Positions 12,501 to 24,100 of a stretch of DNA of 64,000 bases are shown here, piece after piece. The DNA lies in NCBI GenBank assembly GCA_026770025.1, contig JAMXDE010000035.1:310001-374000 (forward strand). Direction: 5' to 3'. Origin of the DNA: Craspedostauros australis. Taxonomy: Eukaryota; Bacillariophyta; Bacillariophyceae; Mastogloiales; Achnanthaceae. A model generated the notes under the pieces. That model saw only the letters and a program-made list of their open reading frames with translations, was not told where the DNA came from and did not search any database. Numbering within the stretch: the first letter of the stretch is position 1; each line of letters opens with the position of its first letter. Position numbers and translations under genes: made by a program.

Positions 12501-15500
12501 CATGAATGACATCAACATCAGTCATGTCCCACCATGGAGCCTATCCATGTACCACCGCTGTAATGAGGGCGAACCTATGGATCGACCTCTAGGGATGTAT
12601 TCGCACACGAGCCAAGACTATGGGCGAAACTGTCGATATGTATCAGACATGTCGACGCGCATCGACGGACAAGGGATCGCTTCTCTGAGAAAGAGAAACG
12701 GAAGCGATGCCCCTATCCGCTCAAGAGCACGATTGACGACGCGACATGGAATGAACATGACCGGTGAGTATGTGATGATGGCGCAGGAGGAATACTGAGG
12801 AACCGAAGGTCAAGTGGGATCGATCAGACTGAGACCCATGCTGAAGATACCTGTGCGTCTATGAGAGATGCTGCTCGAATGTAGAAGATGCAATCACCAC
12901 GAGAATGCATGATGAATCTGCAGAAGAGAGCATGAGAGCAAGCTGATGAAGCAGATGAAAGCAACCATGGACAAGTGCATGATCATGGTGAACTGCTACA
13001 GATTACACTTGCTGCTGAATTGGAATTGGAGAGTCAAGGAGTTTGTTCTCACAGTTCTAAATTGGTACAGATTGATAACAGATTAATCTACTACCTAACC
13101 CCGGATTTCCAACAGCACTACCGACTCGGGCACCTCTCCTTCCGACGTGTGCAATTTCTACTTCGATCAGGTGCACTCGTCAACACCGAGGCATCACGAA
13201 AAATGCAAACAGCAGCCGCCCGTGTGCAGGAGTGCCCGCTATGTGCGGCATGCCAATTCGGCAAACAACACCGCAGACCTACGCCAGGCACAACACAGCA
13301 CGCAATACTGGACCGACAGGGTGTGATCAAAACGGATCATCTCTTCCCTGGCCAACAGGTCTCCGTGGATCACTTCGTGGGACGCACGCTGGGCCGCCTG
13401 TTCACTGGAAGGGGCAAATCCGACGCCTCGGAGATGTACAAGGGCGGAGCGATGTTTGTGGACCATGCATCAGGCTACATTCACGTCGAACCTGTTGCGT
13501 CCCTCACCACTCATGCAACCCTCGAAGCCAAGACACGATTTGAGTCCATGTGCCGCGATGTGGGAGTACCAGTGCGCTCCTATCTCTCGGACAATGCCAC
13601 CACCTTCACATCTCCAGACTACACCAAACACCTTGAGCGCTTCCACCAAGTGCATCGTTTCGCTGGAGTCGGTGCTCACCATCACAACGGAGTGGCTGAG
13701 CGGAGCATCCGCACCATCATTTCAATGGCACGCACAATGATGATGCATCAGAGCATTCACTGGCCGACGATGTTTGACGCACAGCATTGGCCCATGGCAG
13801 TCGTGCATGCAGCGTACATCCATAATCGAGTCCCCAACGCAGCCACCGGATTGACACCGATGGACATCCTGTCGCGTACTCGCATCCCGCTGAAGCAGCT
13901 CCACAACCTTCACGTGTGGGGCAGCCCAGTGTACGTATTGAACAAAGCTCTCGGCGATGGTCGCAAGATCCCACGATGGGAACCACGCGGAGAACGATAC
14001 GTTAACATGGGTCTCTCCACCCGTCACGCATCAACGGTCCCCCTCGTGTTGTCACCACGGACAGGATCCATCACTCCGCAATTTCACGTCGTTTTTGACG
14101 ACTGGTTCGCAACCATCGCAACCAACCCAAGCGACCTTCCCGACTACAACACCAATGAGTGGACCCACATGTTCGGCGATACAACCTACCAAATCCCTTT
14201 CGACGACGAAGACATCATCGCCATGGAAGAAAGAGATATCGAACGTGAAGACGCAAACGATCACCGACGGTTTCACTCCATCAACGATGCGCCGATGCCA
14301 CCGCCATCATCAGGCGCGCAACCGGCACCCACGCGAACTCCGATCAACACAGATTCACCAGCTCACATTTTGGAACAGCCGTCGAAACCGGAAATGAACA
14401 GCGACACAACACCAGTCGATCAAGTGCAACCACCTCAACCAACCTCCCAACCAGCGGATACTGTTGAAGATCACACACGCACACCACCAATGCCACCAAC
14501 AGAGGGAGGCGAGGAGCCGAAAGAACGTGCCGTCACAACTCCGCCAAACCCGTTGCCACCAACAGAGGGAGCGACAAATGATGACGAAAGTGGTGAAATG
14601 CCGATCGCAAGTGATTCCCCTCCAGCTTCGCCACCTCGTGAACCCATTCACGCGCCAACGAAAAGAGACAAGGCAAAATCATCCAAGCTACCTCCACTTC
14701 GCCGCTCGGAGCGTATCAACAAACGAGAGCCACGAGAACGCAAAACCGTCGAGCGACTCACCTACAACAAGTTAGGGGGCAAAGTCGTGTGGGCAGATGA
14801 CGACACGGTACCCATTGAATCTAGCGCCAACGTGACAACTCAACACACAGGTAACCACAGCAAGACCCAAGCGGTACAGAGCATGAAGAAGGTCCTGCAG
14901 GAGTGCCGCCAGTCGCTAATGGAGTTCACGGAGCACCCTGACGACCAGGTAACACAAAAGGCCAAGGTCCTGGTCCGTGACGCGGAATCCATGCTCCGGA
15001 AAGTGAAAACCATCGATACCGAAGAGCTACGAAAGGACGAACGGCGTTGGGCGCAGGGCGACCTCGAAATGGAACGGATGCTGCGTGCAAGGCAGCTCGA
15101 GATCCGGGCCGAGATGCGCAGGGAACAAGAGGAGGCGGCGGCCGATGAAGCAACATCGCCGCATGAACACCACATCCTCATGATGAGCAACCAATCCGGC
15201 TCGTCCTCAGAGGACGACGACTCATTCCCCGGCCATACCATGGACCCCATCGATATCGGTCACCTGTGGCCGCACCACATCAACATCACTCGACACATCC
15301 GTCACTACTTTGATCATGTGGTGCAGTTCCGATTCCCGACGGAAGCTGCAAGGAGCCAGTGCCTCTACTACGCCATCCGTAGATTTGTTGACGCCGTCGA
15401 CGAAATGCTCGAAACAGGTGAGTATCACCTCCCCGTCTCGTACTTCGGATTCATACCACGTATACAAGGCCAACGGTATACCCTGGAACGAGCCATCGCG

Positions 15501-17480
15501 GCCATGGAGAACGGTCTACGACCACCGGACGAAGATGAACGGGTACAGGATTTCATGCGACGAGCGGGCTTCGCGTGGCATCTCATCACGCATGACGAGC
15601 GATTTGAGATCGGAATACTTCACTTGCACATCCAGCTTGGAGTTGCACCCGAGGTACCACCAACGATTATGGCCCCACCGAGCGAATTCGAATCGGCCGA
15701 ACAACATGCTTCGGCATCAACTCACCAACCACCACCGCATGACAACGAAACCGACGAACACTACGCGATGGCAGCAGCGGTCGAGCACAACGACAACGAC
15801 AACCACAGTGCCCTCATCACATACGACCTGCTCAGCTTCTTCACCAGCGGCGGCGATCTCGACATCACGGACCGGCACTTCAGCTACAAGGCGTCGAAAG
15901 CTGACCCCGACACTCTATCCTTCAGCGAGGCCATGAACGACGACAACAAGAGCGAATGGATGGCCGCCGCACACAAGGAAATCCACGATCTCACCAACAA
16001 AGGGACGTGGATTGAAGTGCCGAAATCCTCCACCACCGATCGCATCTTCCCAGGGACATGGGTATTCCGACGCAAGCGAATGCCCGACGGGACGGTCAAG
16101 AAGTACAAAGGCCGATGGTGCTGCAGAGGCGATATGATGACCGAAACGGAAGCAACCTACGCTCCGGTTGTCGCATGGTCATCCGTTCGCGTCTTTCTCA
16201 TCCTTTCCATTTTGCTCCGCTGGGTTACGACATCGATCGATTTTTCGAACGCGTTCGTCCAAGCCGACATCCACCGACCTGTCTACTTGCACCTCCCTCG
16301 CGGCTTCCGATCAACGAATGGACCTGACACTTGCCTCAAGCTGATTAAAAGCCTTTACGGTCTCACTATAGCTCCCAAGCTATGGTATCAGCATCTCGTG
16401 CGCGCCCTCCTTGCGGAAGGGTTTCACGCGTGTGACCAAGAGAAGTGCCTGTTCATGCGCGACGGCATGATGATCGTTCTCTACGTGGACGATGCCGGTA
16501 TCGCATCGCGTACGGAAGAAGAGGCAGACGCATTCATCGAGTCCATGCGCAAACGCGGATTTGATCTCACACGCGAAGGCACGTTCACGGAATTTCTGGG
16601 AATATCACTGCACCGAGACCCCAAAAACAACGCCATCCACCTCAAGCAAACCGGGTTAATCAACAAGATCATCGAGGCCACCGGCATGCAACACTGCAAG
16701 CCGAACGTAACACCAACAACACAACTCGCTCTTGGCGCCTCAGCAGACCAACCGCCAATGAAGGAAGCATGGAACTACCGCTCCATCGTCGGCATGCTGC
16801 TCTACTTGACTACGAACACACGCCCCGACCTTGCTTTCGCCGTCTCTCAAGTGGCCCGATTCAGCAACGATCCCCGTCAACCGCACGCAAAGGCAATCAA
16901 GATGATCGTGCGATACCTCCGCCACACAAACACCATGGGCACTATCGTACGACCAACGGGCCAACTTAACTTGGAGTGCTACGTGGACGCTGATTTTGCT
17001 GGTCTATACAAGCGCGAATCCGACGATTCCCCCAACGCAGTGCGCTCACGCACCGGCTACGTCATCATCCTCGGTGGCTGCCCACTCGTGTGGAAATCGA
17101 AACTGCAGACGGAGATCGCCCTATCAACAATGGAGTCGGAATACGCCGCGCTGTCTCTTGCCATGCGTGCCCTCATCCCCATGCAACAACTCATCAACGA
17201 AGTCAACGCATCAACGAGCCTCAACCAACCACTGCAAACCAACATCCAATGCACCGTTTTTGAAGACAACGAGGCGTGCATTTCATTGGCAACGAACCAC
17301 AAGGTCACGGCGCGGACCAAACACTTCCTCACCAAGTGGCATTTCTTCTGGCACTGGGTCAAGGAGGGCTTCATTCAAATCCTACACGTGCCAACACCAC
17401 ACCAAGTTGCCGATATCTTCACCAAGGGCCTCGCGCGGGATGCATTCGAGCACCTGCGCCGCATGCTCATGGGGTGGTAA
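9530..17480 (+). pseudogene. Gag-pol of element B, split by insertion C
   Basis: Two open pieces (9,530-12,457 and 12,975-17,480) become a single frame of about 2,396 residues once 12,361-13,114 and one copy of the 6-bp duplication are removed. The junction then reads KWHYRLGH, the start of the integrase zinc region. Order: Gag with a Cys-x2-Cys...His...His finger (near 11,070-11,105), two hydrophobic stretches, protease with DTGAS (near 11,880), integrase with D, D and E in VDHF, SDNAT and GVAERS, a long Pro-rich and then acidic linker, RT with YVDD (near 16,485) and RNase H. No other lesion is seen, so B was probably intact until C landed. Confidence 0.85.
12361..13114. mobile_element. Insertion C: solo-LTR-like element inside the pol of B
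   Basis: 754 bp starting TGT and ending ACA, flanked by an exact 6-bp duplication, GCACTA (12,355-12,360 and 13,115-13,120). It has no long reading frame. TG...CA ends plus a short duplication fit a solo LTR of another family. Excision restores the reading frame of B exactly. The right third (about 13,000-13,100) is richer in A and T than the surrounding element. The orientation cannot be decided. A non-autonomous DNA element is less likely, because only TGT/ACA is shared by the two ends. Confidence 0.75.
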
Positions 17481-17562
17481 CGGAGACACAAATTGTGAAC
17501 TGTTGATCGAACGATGGAGGTTTTTACACCGGGGACATGCTTCGCACTACGCCGAGAGGGAG

Positions 17563-18105
17563 AGTTGGGACAGACTAGCTCCGGGACTGACCCGGGACTT
17601 GACTGTCCATCCCGCGTACACGGTATTCGGTACCCAAGACCGATACTGTGATGAAAGGCTACCGCACACACGATGTGTAGTTGAACTGCAATCCTTGCGT
17701 TGCTCGCCCTCCAGCTCATGCACCCCTGCCACCTGTCCACCTCGTCACCCTACCGAATATGCATCTGTCTTGAAGCATATCTATGTGAATGGATCAGCCA
17801 CTGCTCTACGGGTGATGACACTGGAAAGCTGTATGTGTGCAGGATCACCACGGCATGCTGCTGCGCAACAAAGAACGGCTGAAGTACGACAGCACGAACC
17901 CCACCTTTTTACTCGATCGTCCTACCAATAGTAAGCTTAACACATAAAACAAGCAATCAGAAACTATCTTACCAGCTTACTTCCAAGTCTACTACAGTTA
18001 CATCATCGTCTGATACAGCTTTGTTCTCAACATCAAACGGCGTCAAAACCGGTTGAAGGACAAACCATCCTCCTGACAACGTGCAGAAGACACGGAATAC
18101 TAACT
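17563..18105 (+). repeat. 3' LTR of element B
   Basis: 543 bp, same as the 5' copy. It begins 82 bp after the pol stop codon. Confidence 0.9.
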
Positions 18106-18110
18106 ATCTT

Positions 18111-18540
18111 CATGGGTCATCGTATCTTCGCCTCCTGCTCTGACTTGGAGACAGCTGTCGACGTGGTGACATGTTGACATCCTGTCGACGTCAGTAGGCG
18201 TCCTTCTGCTCTCCAGATGTCACGTTCCATTGGTGATGCAGTAGTCTGTCAGATGATATCGTCATCTGAGGTTTAGTTGGGAAGTACCTCGAGATTCTCT
18301 TGGTACCATTGATGCATGGACGGACGATCTTCTGATTCTCTCAGAAATCGTTATTTGCAAATTTCCTCCAGAAATCTTGCCCCTTTTCATGTGTTCCATT
18401 TCCCCTGTAATTCTGACGAATCACAGTATACTATCGACACGAATGTAGTTATACCGTCCAAGTGCGTATGAGAGAATAACGGGTGAACGATGCACATATA
18501 CACGTACATCTTGACGTATACTCACATGTACATCTCGACA
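18111..18540 (-). repeat. 5' LTR of element A, second part
   Basis: Continues the LTR from the ATCTT duplication to TCGACA, followed by the ATGGTA duplication. Most of the LTR differences from the other copy fall in this part, for example around 18,332-18,346 and 18,421-18,430. Confidence 0.85.
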
Positions 18541-18573
18541 ATGGTAGGCTTCCGTGAGCGGAACTTGCCAACA

Positions 18574-19189
18574 AAGGTGATGATCGCCGATTCGGTATGG
18601 TGACTGCTTCTGTTCCCTGCGAATATCCTCGTTGTTGTTGGTGCCGTTTTTGCTGGTGCTGGTGTTGTTGTTGGTCGCGCTGTTGCTTGGCCCATCGACC
18701 ATATCGACCATATTGTCACTGGTGTGCCCTTGTGTCAGAATAGATCTGGTTTCCAGACACCATAGCGTGGCATGTTCGTCGTTGAAGATCATGTCCTCTG
18801 CGAGCATGTTGATAAAGGTTTGCAGTAAGTTGTTTATGCCTGTGACGAGCTCCAAGATGATACTTATAAGCCCTCATTGCATCCACGACAGTAAGGGCGA
18901 ACAGAGTCGTAACCAGGCGAAAATATTCATCCTTTGTCACCCAGATCCTCTTGAGGCCCAACACATCTTGGCGCACATGGTTGTGAGTGTCCACGGCATT
19001 GGAAGCGCCGAAATACTTACTGGCCACCTTGGGTCTTGGAACCTCCTTCGTTCGATGCCTGCGTTTGTCATCGATCCGTTTCGCGATGTAGGGCGTGGAT
19101 GGCCCCAAATGACCTGATCCAGAGGAGAACACAAATGGAATCACGGAAGCGCGCGAGTACTTGTATCCCATGGCATATATCTCGGTTGG
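18574..19189 (-). pseudogene. piggyBac-like transposase, C-terminal piece
   Basis: Reads EIYAMGYKYS at its start, then a stretch with VPRPKVASKYF, NAVDTHN and RIWVTKDEYFRLVTTLF, as in the last part of the catalytic domain. A frameshift near 18,855 moves the reading to a frame with INNLLQTFINMLAED and then an Asn/Thr-rich tail. The tail ends abruptly at the LTR of D. No Cys-rich C-terminal finger is seen, presumably lost with the D insertion. Confidence 0.75.
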
Positions 19190-19877
19190 AGTTAGGATTC
19201 GAGCGTAGTCAGCGCGAATCGGTGGAGGATGCCTCCTGAATCTGCTGGCTTTGAGATAGCCGTGTGATGCAGTTCAAGAGAGGTGTACTGATGGAAGAGT
19301 TGTTACTGTAACAATGAGTAGAAGAGTGCTTTGTAGCTAATCCTTGTCTGTTGTTATTATGAGTTAGCTTGTAGTGTTAGTAGGATGAAGAAACGATGCC
19401 ACACAGCTTGATAGGACCCTGCACTGATGTACTTGGTTCAGTGCTTGAGGGTAGGCAATTATTGCAGTTCCTTGCTCTTATCCACGTAGACACACTGCAG
19501 TGTAGGTCATGACACTCAATAGTGACGATCATGAAGCAATGGCTGTGGCTTGATTTCACTCTCGGATTCCATTGCTCGGGTTGAAGCAGGTTGGATACAT
19601 GCGTCAAGACTACAGCAATGGTGCAGTAGTCATTAGCATGGAGGGAATCGAGGTGTGTTGTAGTAAGAGGATCTGAGGAGCATATAGTTCCCAAAGTGAG
19701 GCATGTGTCAGGTCGGTCATGCTTGAGTCATGGTGGACTCGTGAATGGAGGAGAGAAAGGAGGGAAAAGATTTGGTGGTCGATCAAGTTGGAAGATTTCG
19801 AGGCCAAAACAAGAATTTCTCCCATCGGAGGTGGATACCGTGTCCGGTAATAGTCTGTCCCTTATTGAATCTCAACT
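19190..19877. mobile_element. 688-bp insertion with AGTT...AACT ends in the transposase gene
   Basis: Flanked by GTTGG on both sides (19,185-19,189 and 19,878-19,882). The ends AGTTAGGATTC and GAATCTCAACT match as inverted repeats at 9 of 11 positions. The same ends and a 5-bp duplication are found at the LTRs of B, so a solo LTR of a distantly related family is the favoured reading. The alternative is an 8-bp duplication (GTTGGAGT) and a hAT-like non-autonomous DNA element of 685 bp. Either way, removal restores the transposase frame across NDTPT/EIYAM. No long reading frame is present. Confidence 0.7.
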
Positions 19878-19882
19878 GTTGG

Positions 19883-20371
19883 AGTGTCATTGCAATTGAC
19901 ATCTCCATCGTCACGGTTGCGTTTCAAAAGAAGCTGTGTTCCGGAGGGCCAATCGCTCATCTTTTCTTGCAGAAACTTGAGGGGGAAGCCCGTGGACGAA
20001 GTCTTGATGATGCCAATAAATCCTGATTTGGTCTTTGAAGCGATTTCCAAGCATGTCTGCACAGATGCGAGCCACGAATCTCCCAAGAAGATGCTGTTGG
20101 GGAGGGCGAAGTCTGACATGTCGATGTGGATGTTGTTGCGCCCGATGTCCTGCGTTGCCAGAGCCATGCGCAGAGAACAGGCAACAGTTGCCCTTCCGCA
20201 ATCTCTCACGTGATTGGCCTGGTCCATCTGTTGCTTTCCGCGTTGAATCTCAAAAAGGATCATGATACCGGTTTCACTATCGTCAATGGTTTTGAACTCC
20301 ACCCCAAGCGGTTCTGGCTTGCGCGGAATGTGTGTCAGATGGGGAAGGTTTCCGGTGGGCGACATACGGGG
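19883..20371 (-). pseudogene. piggyBac-like transposase, middle piece
   Basis: Begins RMSPTGNLPHLTHIPRKPEP, then GVEFKT, EIQRGK, LGDSWLASVQT, IGIIKTS and EKMSDWPSG. This order is typical of piggyBac-like transposases of algae and stramenopiles. The Asp of LGDSW is the expected second catalytic residue. Open throughout. Confidence 0.8.
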
Positions 20372-21083
20372 TGATAATCAGCAATTACACACAGGACAAG
20401 AGGGGAGCACCAAACACTGCACTTACTACGCCGCCAGGGTGATCAATCCGTCAGGTGGAGTTGGAGATGTTTGGTGTTTGTTGTTGTTCTAATAGGTTGT
20501 GTTCAATTGATGATTGAGTTTGGATTATGAGATGATGATCTCCTATTTCTAATGATGGTGCCTAATGCACGGTTGCTAACGTGCTGCTCGATTACCTTGT
20601 GGTTTCTCTTGCAGTCTTTTCTAAAACATTGCCCAAGATGGCATGTTGATCTACACGATACTCCGTGTTATTCTTGCCTTTGGGTCTTTCTTCATCTCTC
20701 CTGGTCTTGCCTAATCTTGATCTCTGTTTGATCACATATGGATTGATCCGTCTACGTCGACAAGGTGCATGCATCACCTCTGACGATGTTGTTCTGGATC
20801 CTAAGTATTGTTGCCACGTGCTCGATGATGCACTCGGCATGGCTAGACAGGTCAGTGTACCATGACTAAAACATAATCTCGATTCCGAGGATCACAATGA
20901 CCGATCCTCTGACGTCATACGATGATGTCAGTGCCTACGTCATGTTCGATGACCGTAGTGACCGAATATCAATCGTGTATCAAGACTCACTCGACTATAC
21001 TCTCAAATCGAGTCGAATCAAAAATAGTGAATCACGTTTCAGTCATGGGAGATGGGTACCTAATTTCGATCTAGATGTTGATA
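20372..21083 (-). repeat. 3' LTR of element F
   Basis: 712 bp, identical by eye to the copy at 28,173-28,884. Carries the CRE-like words near 20,910-20,945. Confidence 0.9.
20910..20917. promoter_or_regulatory. TGACGTCA palindrome in the F LTR (3' copy)
   Basis: Exact CRE-like palindrome about 170 bp from the LTR start in element orientation. Two near matches follow (tgatgtca near 20,923 and tacgtcat near 20,936), making a cluster of three within 40 bp in the expected U3 promoter region. Confidence 0.5.
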
Positions 21084-21107
21084 CTCCCCTATAGTCGGGA
21101 GTCTTGT

Positions 21108-24100
21108 TCATCCACCCAGAGTCTCTCCTTTCCAGAACAGAAGCGGCCTCACTAACGGCCAGTACTTCGCCCATGGAAGGAACTTGGTCATGACGTCGGC
21201 TACGTTTTCCGTTCCGTCTATCTTGCAGAAATGCAGGATCTTCGCAGCTACTGCGGCACGCACGCGGTGATACGCCAATGCGTTGTGTCGTTTGGATAAC
21301 ACACTGTTGGGAATGGTGGAGGATGTGATCACGCTCTGGTTGTCTCCGAACATCCAGGCGGGTCCGTCCAGCGGAATTCCCATTGCACGAAGAGTGAGGC
21401 GCATCGCAATCACTTGCTCTGTTGCCTGTCTTGCCGCTACGAATTCCGATCCGTAGGTTGCAGTCTCGACGGTAGTCTGGCGTTTGCTGAACCATTCGAT
21501 GGGTGTTTGGTTGAGCAGATGGAGAACACCAGTTGCAGATTTGCCTGTCACTTTGCAGTGCATGAGGTTGGCATCTACAAACGTCGTCATTCGGACTGCC
21601 TTGCCTTTGGGTGCTGGATCGTCGTCTGCAGTCTCCTCTCCGGCGTCACCATATACAGAGTACATCCATTCATGGTCAGGAACCTTGAAGAAGCGCTCGT
21701 GATCTGGAATTCCCGTTCTGAACCTGATGGCGGCATCAGAACGCTTTCGGAGGTATCCATACACACGTTTGGCGCGGTCCATGTGACCAATCCTGGGTTG
21801 GGCTCTGAATCTAGACAAAGTCATCACAGCTGCAGCAATATCAAACCGTCCCAATGTGATGCACCATTGAAGGGCGCCGATGAGTGATTGGAATTGTCTG
21901 GTCTCTACAGGGTTTAGTTCGCGTGATGTGTCTAGCTCTGGGGCGTCGTTGTGTTCCATGGGACTGGTGTAGGTCCGTGGAAGCTCCCCATGCACCTGTT
22001 CGTAATTCGCCAGCATCCGTTTGATGTAAGATTGCGGGCTCATAGTCAGGGTTCCGTCTTTGTCACGGTCGAAGTCTGCGCCGAGGTGATACTTGATTGG
22101 TCCTACACCTTTCAACTTGTACTTGTACTTGTTGATGAGCGTGTCGAAGAATAACTGTGGGTCTTCCATGACGGCCATCAGATCATCTACGTACACACAG
22201 ATGTATTCCCAGCATCTACCAGCATCCCTCATCCACACATCCGGGTCAGCTTTGCACTGAAAGAACTTCATGTCACGGAGTGTGTCGGCCAGAGACTCGT
22301 GGAATCGTGCACCAGACGTGCGTAGTCCGTAGAGCGCTTTCACAATGATCATCATGTGACCAGCAAACTCTTGGAACTCAGGACCAGCTACAAAACAGAT
22401 CTTCTCTTTTGTGTATGCTTCTAGATAGGCATTACCAATATCACCCACCATGGGTTTGAGGTTGTTGAGTTCTGCTGCAAGCAGTGCAATCCTGAATGAT
22501 CTGAGATTGACTACTCCAGCATATGCCATATCCTTACACGGGTCTGTCAAGTGGCCTCCTGCTACGCATCTTGCCTTGTGCCGAAGATCGTGCTTCACAT
22601 CGTACACCCAGAGGAGCTTGATCTGCTTGTATCCATCTGGTTTCCGAGCGTTCTTTCCAAGATCCTTGAACGTGCCATACTCGTGGAGCTGATCCATTTC
22701 TTTTCTCTCAGCATCTACCCACTTGGAGTTGCCGTTCTTCTCATCAAGCTGGCGGGCTTCCTTCCCGTTCCGTGGAACTTGAACACCAAACTTGAAGATA
22801 GGACCTTGTGCACGTGTTTTGCGTTTGCCAGCATTGATAAGACGATTGAGTTTCTTCTTTCTCTTTGCTAGTTTACGGAATCGTTTCCAGCCAGGCAGAC
22901 CAAGGAGGTTGTTGTCTGCGGCATACTTCGCGCATGAGACAGGATCGTCCTTGGCTATCACGTCCAGTGGTTCCATGGTCACACTGCCATCCTCCCATTG
23001 TACCTTTACGTTGTAGGAGGAGCCGTTGTATTTGCTGTGACTGGAGTGGAACGGACCTTCATGACCGGTGATGGCTTTGAAAACGCACATCTCCCCGTCG
23101 CCAATCTCCTGTTCGTGCTGCTGTTCGATGATGTCAGCTAGATCCGTATACGCGATGAGCTCTTCAGTGTCGTCGTCGCCGTATGCGATGAGCATCTTGA
23201 TATTGTCATGGTTGGCTGCGTCTCCGTCCTTGATCCTGCGGATCACTCGAGCTCTCCACTTGAGTCCATCCTGTTGGTGGAGGAAGGTCAATCCGAGCAA
23301 CTCATCAGGACTGAATTTGGGGACTTTGACTACACCAGAATCTGATTCTCCATGTGATGTGGCTACCAGGTCAGACAGTGCATGCACAACGGGTCGTCTA
23401 GGTTTAGGTGTGCTGTCACTGTCGAAATCATCTGGATTTCCGTTTTCGCTAGCTTCGTCATCCACGTTACCATCCTCCCCAGAAGCAGGCAGGGGGTAGT
23501 CAGCCCGTAGGTTTCGCGCGTCATCGGACACACGTCGGATGCTGGAGCGTGGCAACAGCCGTTGCGTTGCATCATCAAGTACCCAGAACGTCAGTTCGTC
23601 ACCCTTGTGCTCGCACGGTCCAGCCCAGCGTCCACGCCGTTCTTGCGTGGTGCCCGGGAAGGCAGCGTTCCCGACCTTGTAGTACACTGGCTCCCACCAG
23701 TGGAAGCTGAGGTACTTGCTGACATCAGGGCGCTGGCCTGTGGCGGCTTGGATGGGCGTGATGTGGCCAGCCGTGGACTGCGACAGGTGGTTGAGCAGTC
23801 CCACGACGTACAAGGTGCAGATGAGCCAGAACCTGGCAGGGGTGCCAGTTCGGTCCATGATGCCGTTGGTGGTGCGCTTGATATCCTGGATGCGTCGCTC
23901 GACAGGATTCTGATGTTGGTGGTGTGGTTCGGACTGGTGGTCTGCGATGCAGTACTGCCGGAGGATGTCCTTCATCTTGCCCCCGATCTGCGCCGTGGCG
24001 TTGTCGGACATCAACACGTCCATGGCACCATGCTCCCGAATGAAGTCTTGGACAACACGGGGAACATGGGACTCGCTTGCCAGAGGGTACGCCGCTGTGA

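Larger units (their letters stand above)
8631..18105 (+). mobile_element. Copia-type LTR retrotransposon B, young, inserted in the LTR of A
   Basis: The ends are set by a 5-bp target duplication, ATCTT (8,626-8,630 and 18,106-18,110), and by two 543-bp LTRs (8,631-9,173 and 17,563-18,105) in which no difference was seen by eye. The LTRs begin AGTT and end AACT, not TG...CA, and the repeat boundary is sharp on all four sides. A purine tract (gagagggag, 17,554-17,562) precedes the 3' LTR, and ggtagctgcgag after the 5' LTR is the primer-binding candidate. It carries one plus-strand gag-pol, split by insertion C. Identical LTRs point to recent insertion. Confidence 0.9.
1224..18540 (-). mobile_element. 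Copia-type LTR retrotransposon A (minus strand), with element B inserted in its 5' LTR
   Basis: The ends are fixed by a 6-bp target duplication, ATGGTA, at 1,218-1,223 and 18,541-18,546. LTR copies are 1,224-2,014 (791 bp) and 8,272-8,630 joined to 18,111-18,540 (789 bp). Both begin TGTTGG and end TCGACA on the plus strand, so they have TG...CA termini. A purine tract (AGGAAGGG on the minus strand) lies next to the 3' LTR. By eye the two LTRs differ at about 15 positions plus 2 bp in a TC microsatellite, roughly 98% identity, so A is older than B. A inserted into the related LTR of D. Its gag-pol is broken. Confidence 0.85.
562..18573 (-). mobile_element. LTR of copia element D, split by the insertion of element A
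   Basis: The LTR occupies 562-1,223 and 18,547-18,573 once element A and its target duplication are removed, about 689 bp in all. It starts TGTTGG and ends CCAACA on the plus strand. Gag of D lies to its left, so this is the 5' LTR of a minus-strand element whose body is outside the window. On its right side it abuts piggyBac-like coding sequence. It contains two TGACGTCA palindromes and a run of ggtatcgc-like repeats near 950-1,030. The last roughly 110 bp resemble the reverse complement of the TGTTGG end of the LTR of A. The other end of D is not visible, so its target duplication cannot be checked. Confidence 0.55.

Noticed and set aside
12361-13114. Intron instead of an inserted element
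   Set aside because: The 3' side (ttccaacag) looks like an acceptor, and splicing at cactat/gtcagg would keep frame, but this would give an extra His-Tyr. The exact GCACTA duplication with TGT...ACA ends explains the break better and restores the normal motif.
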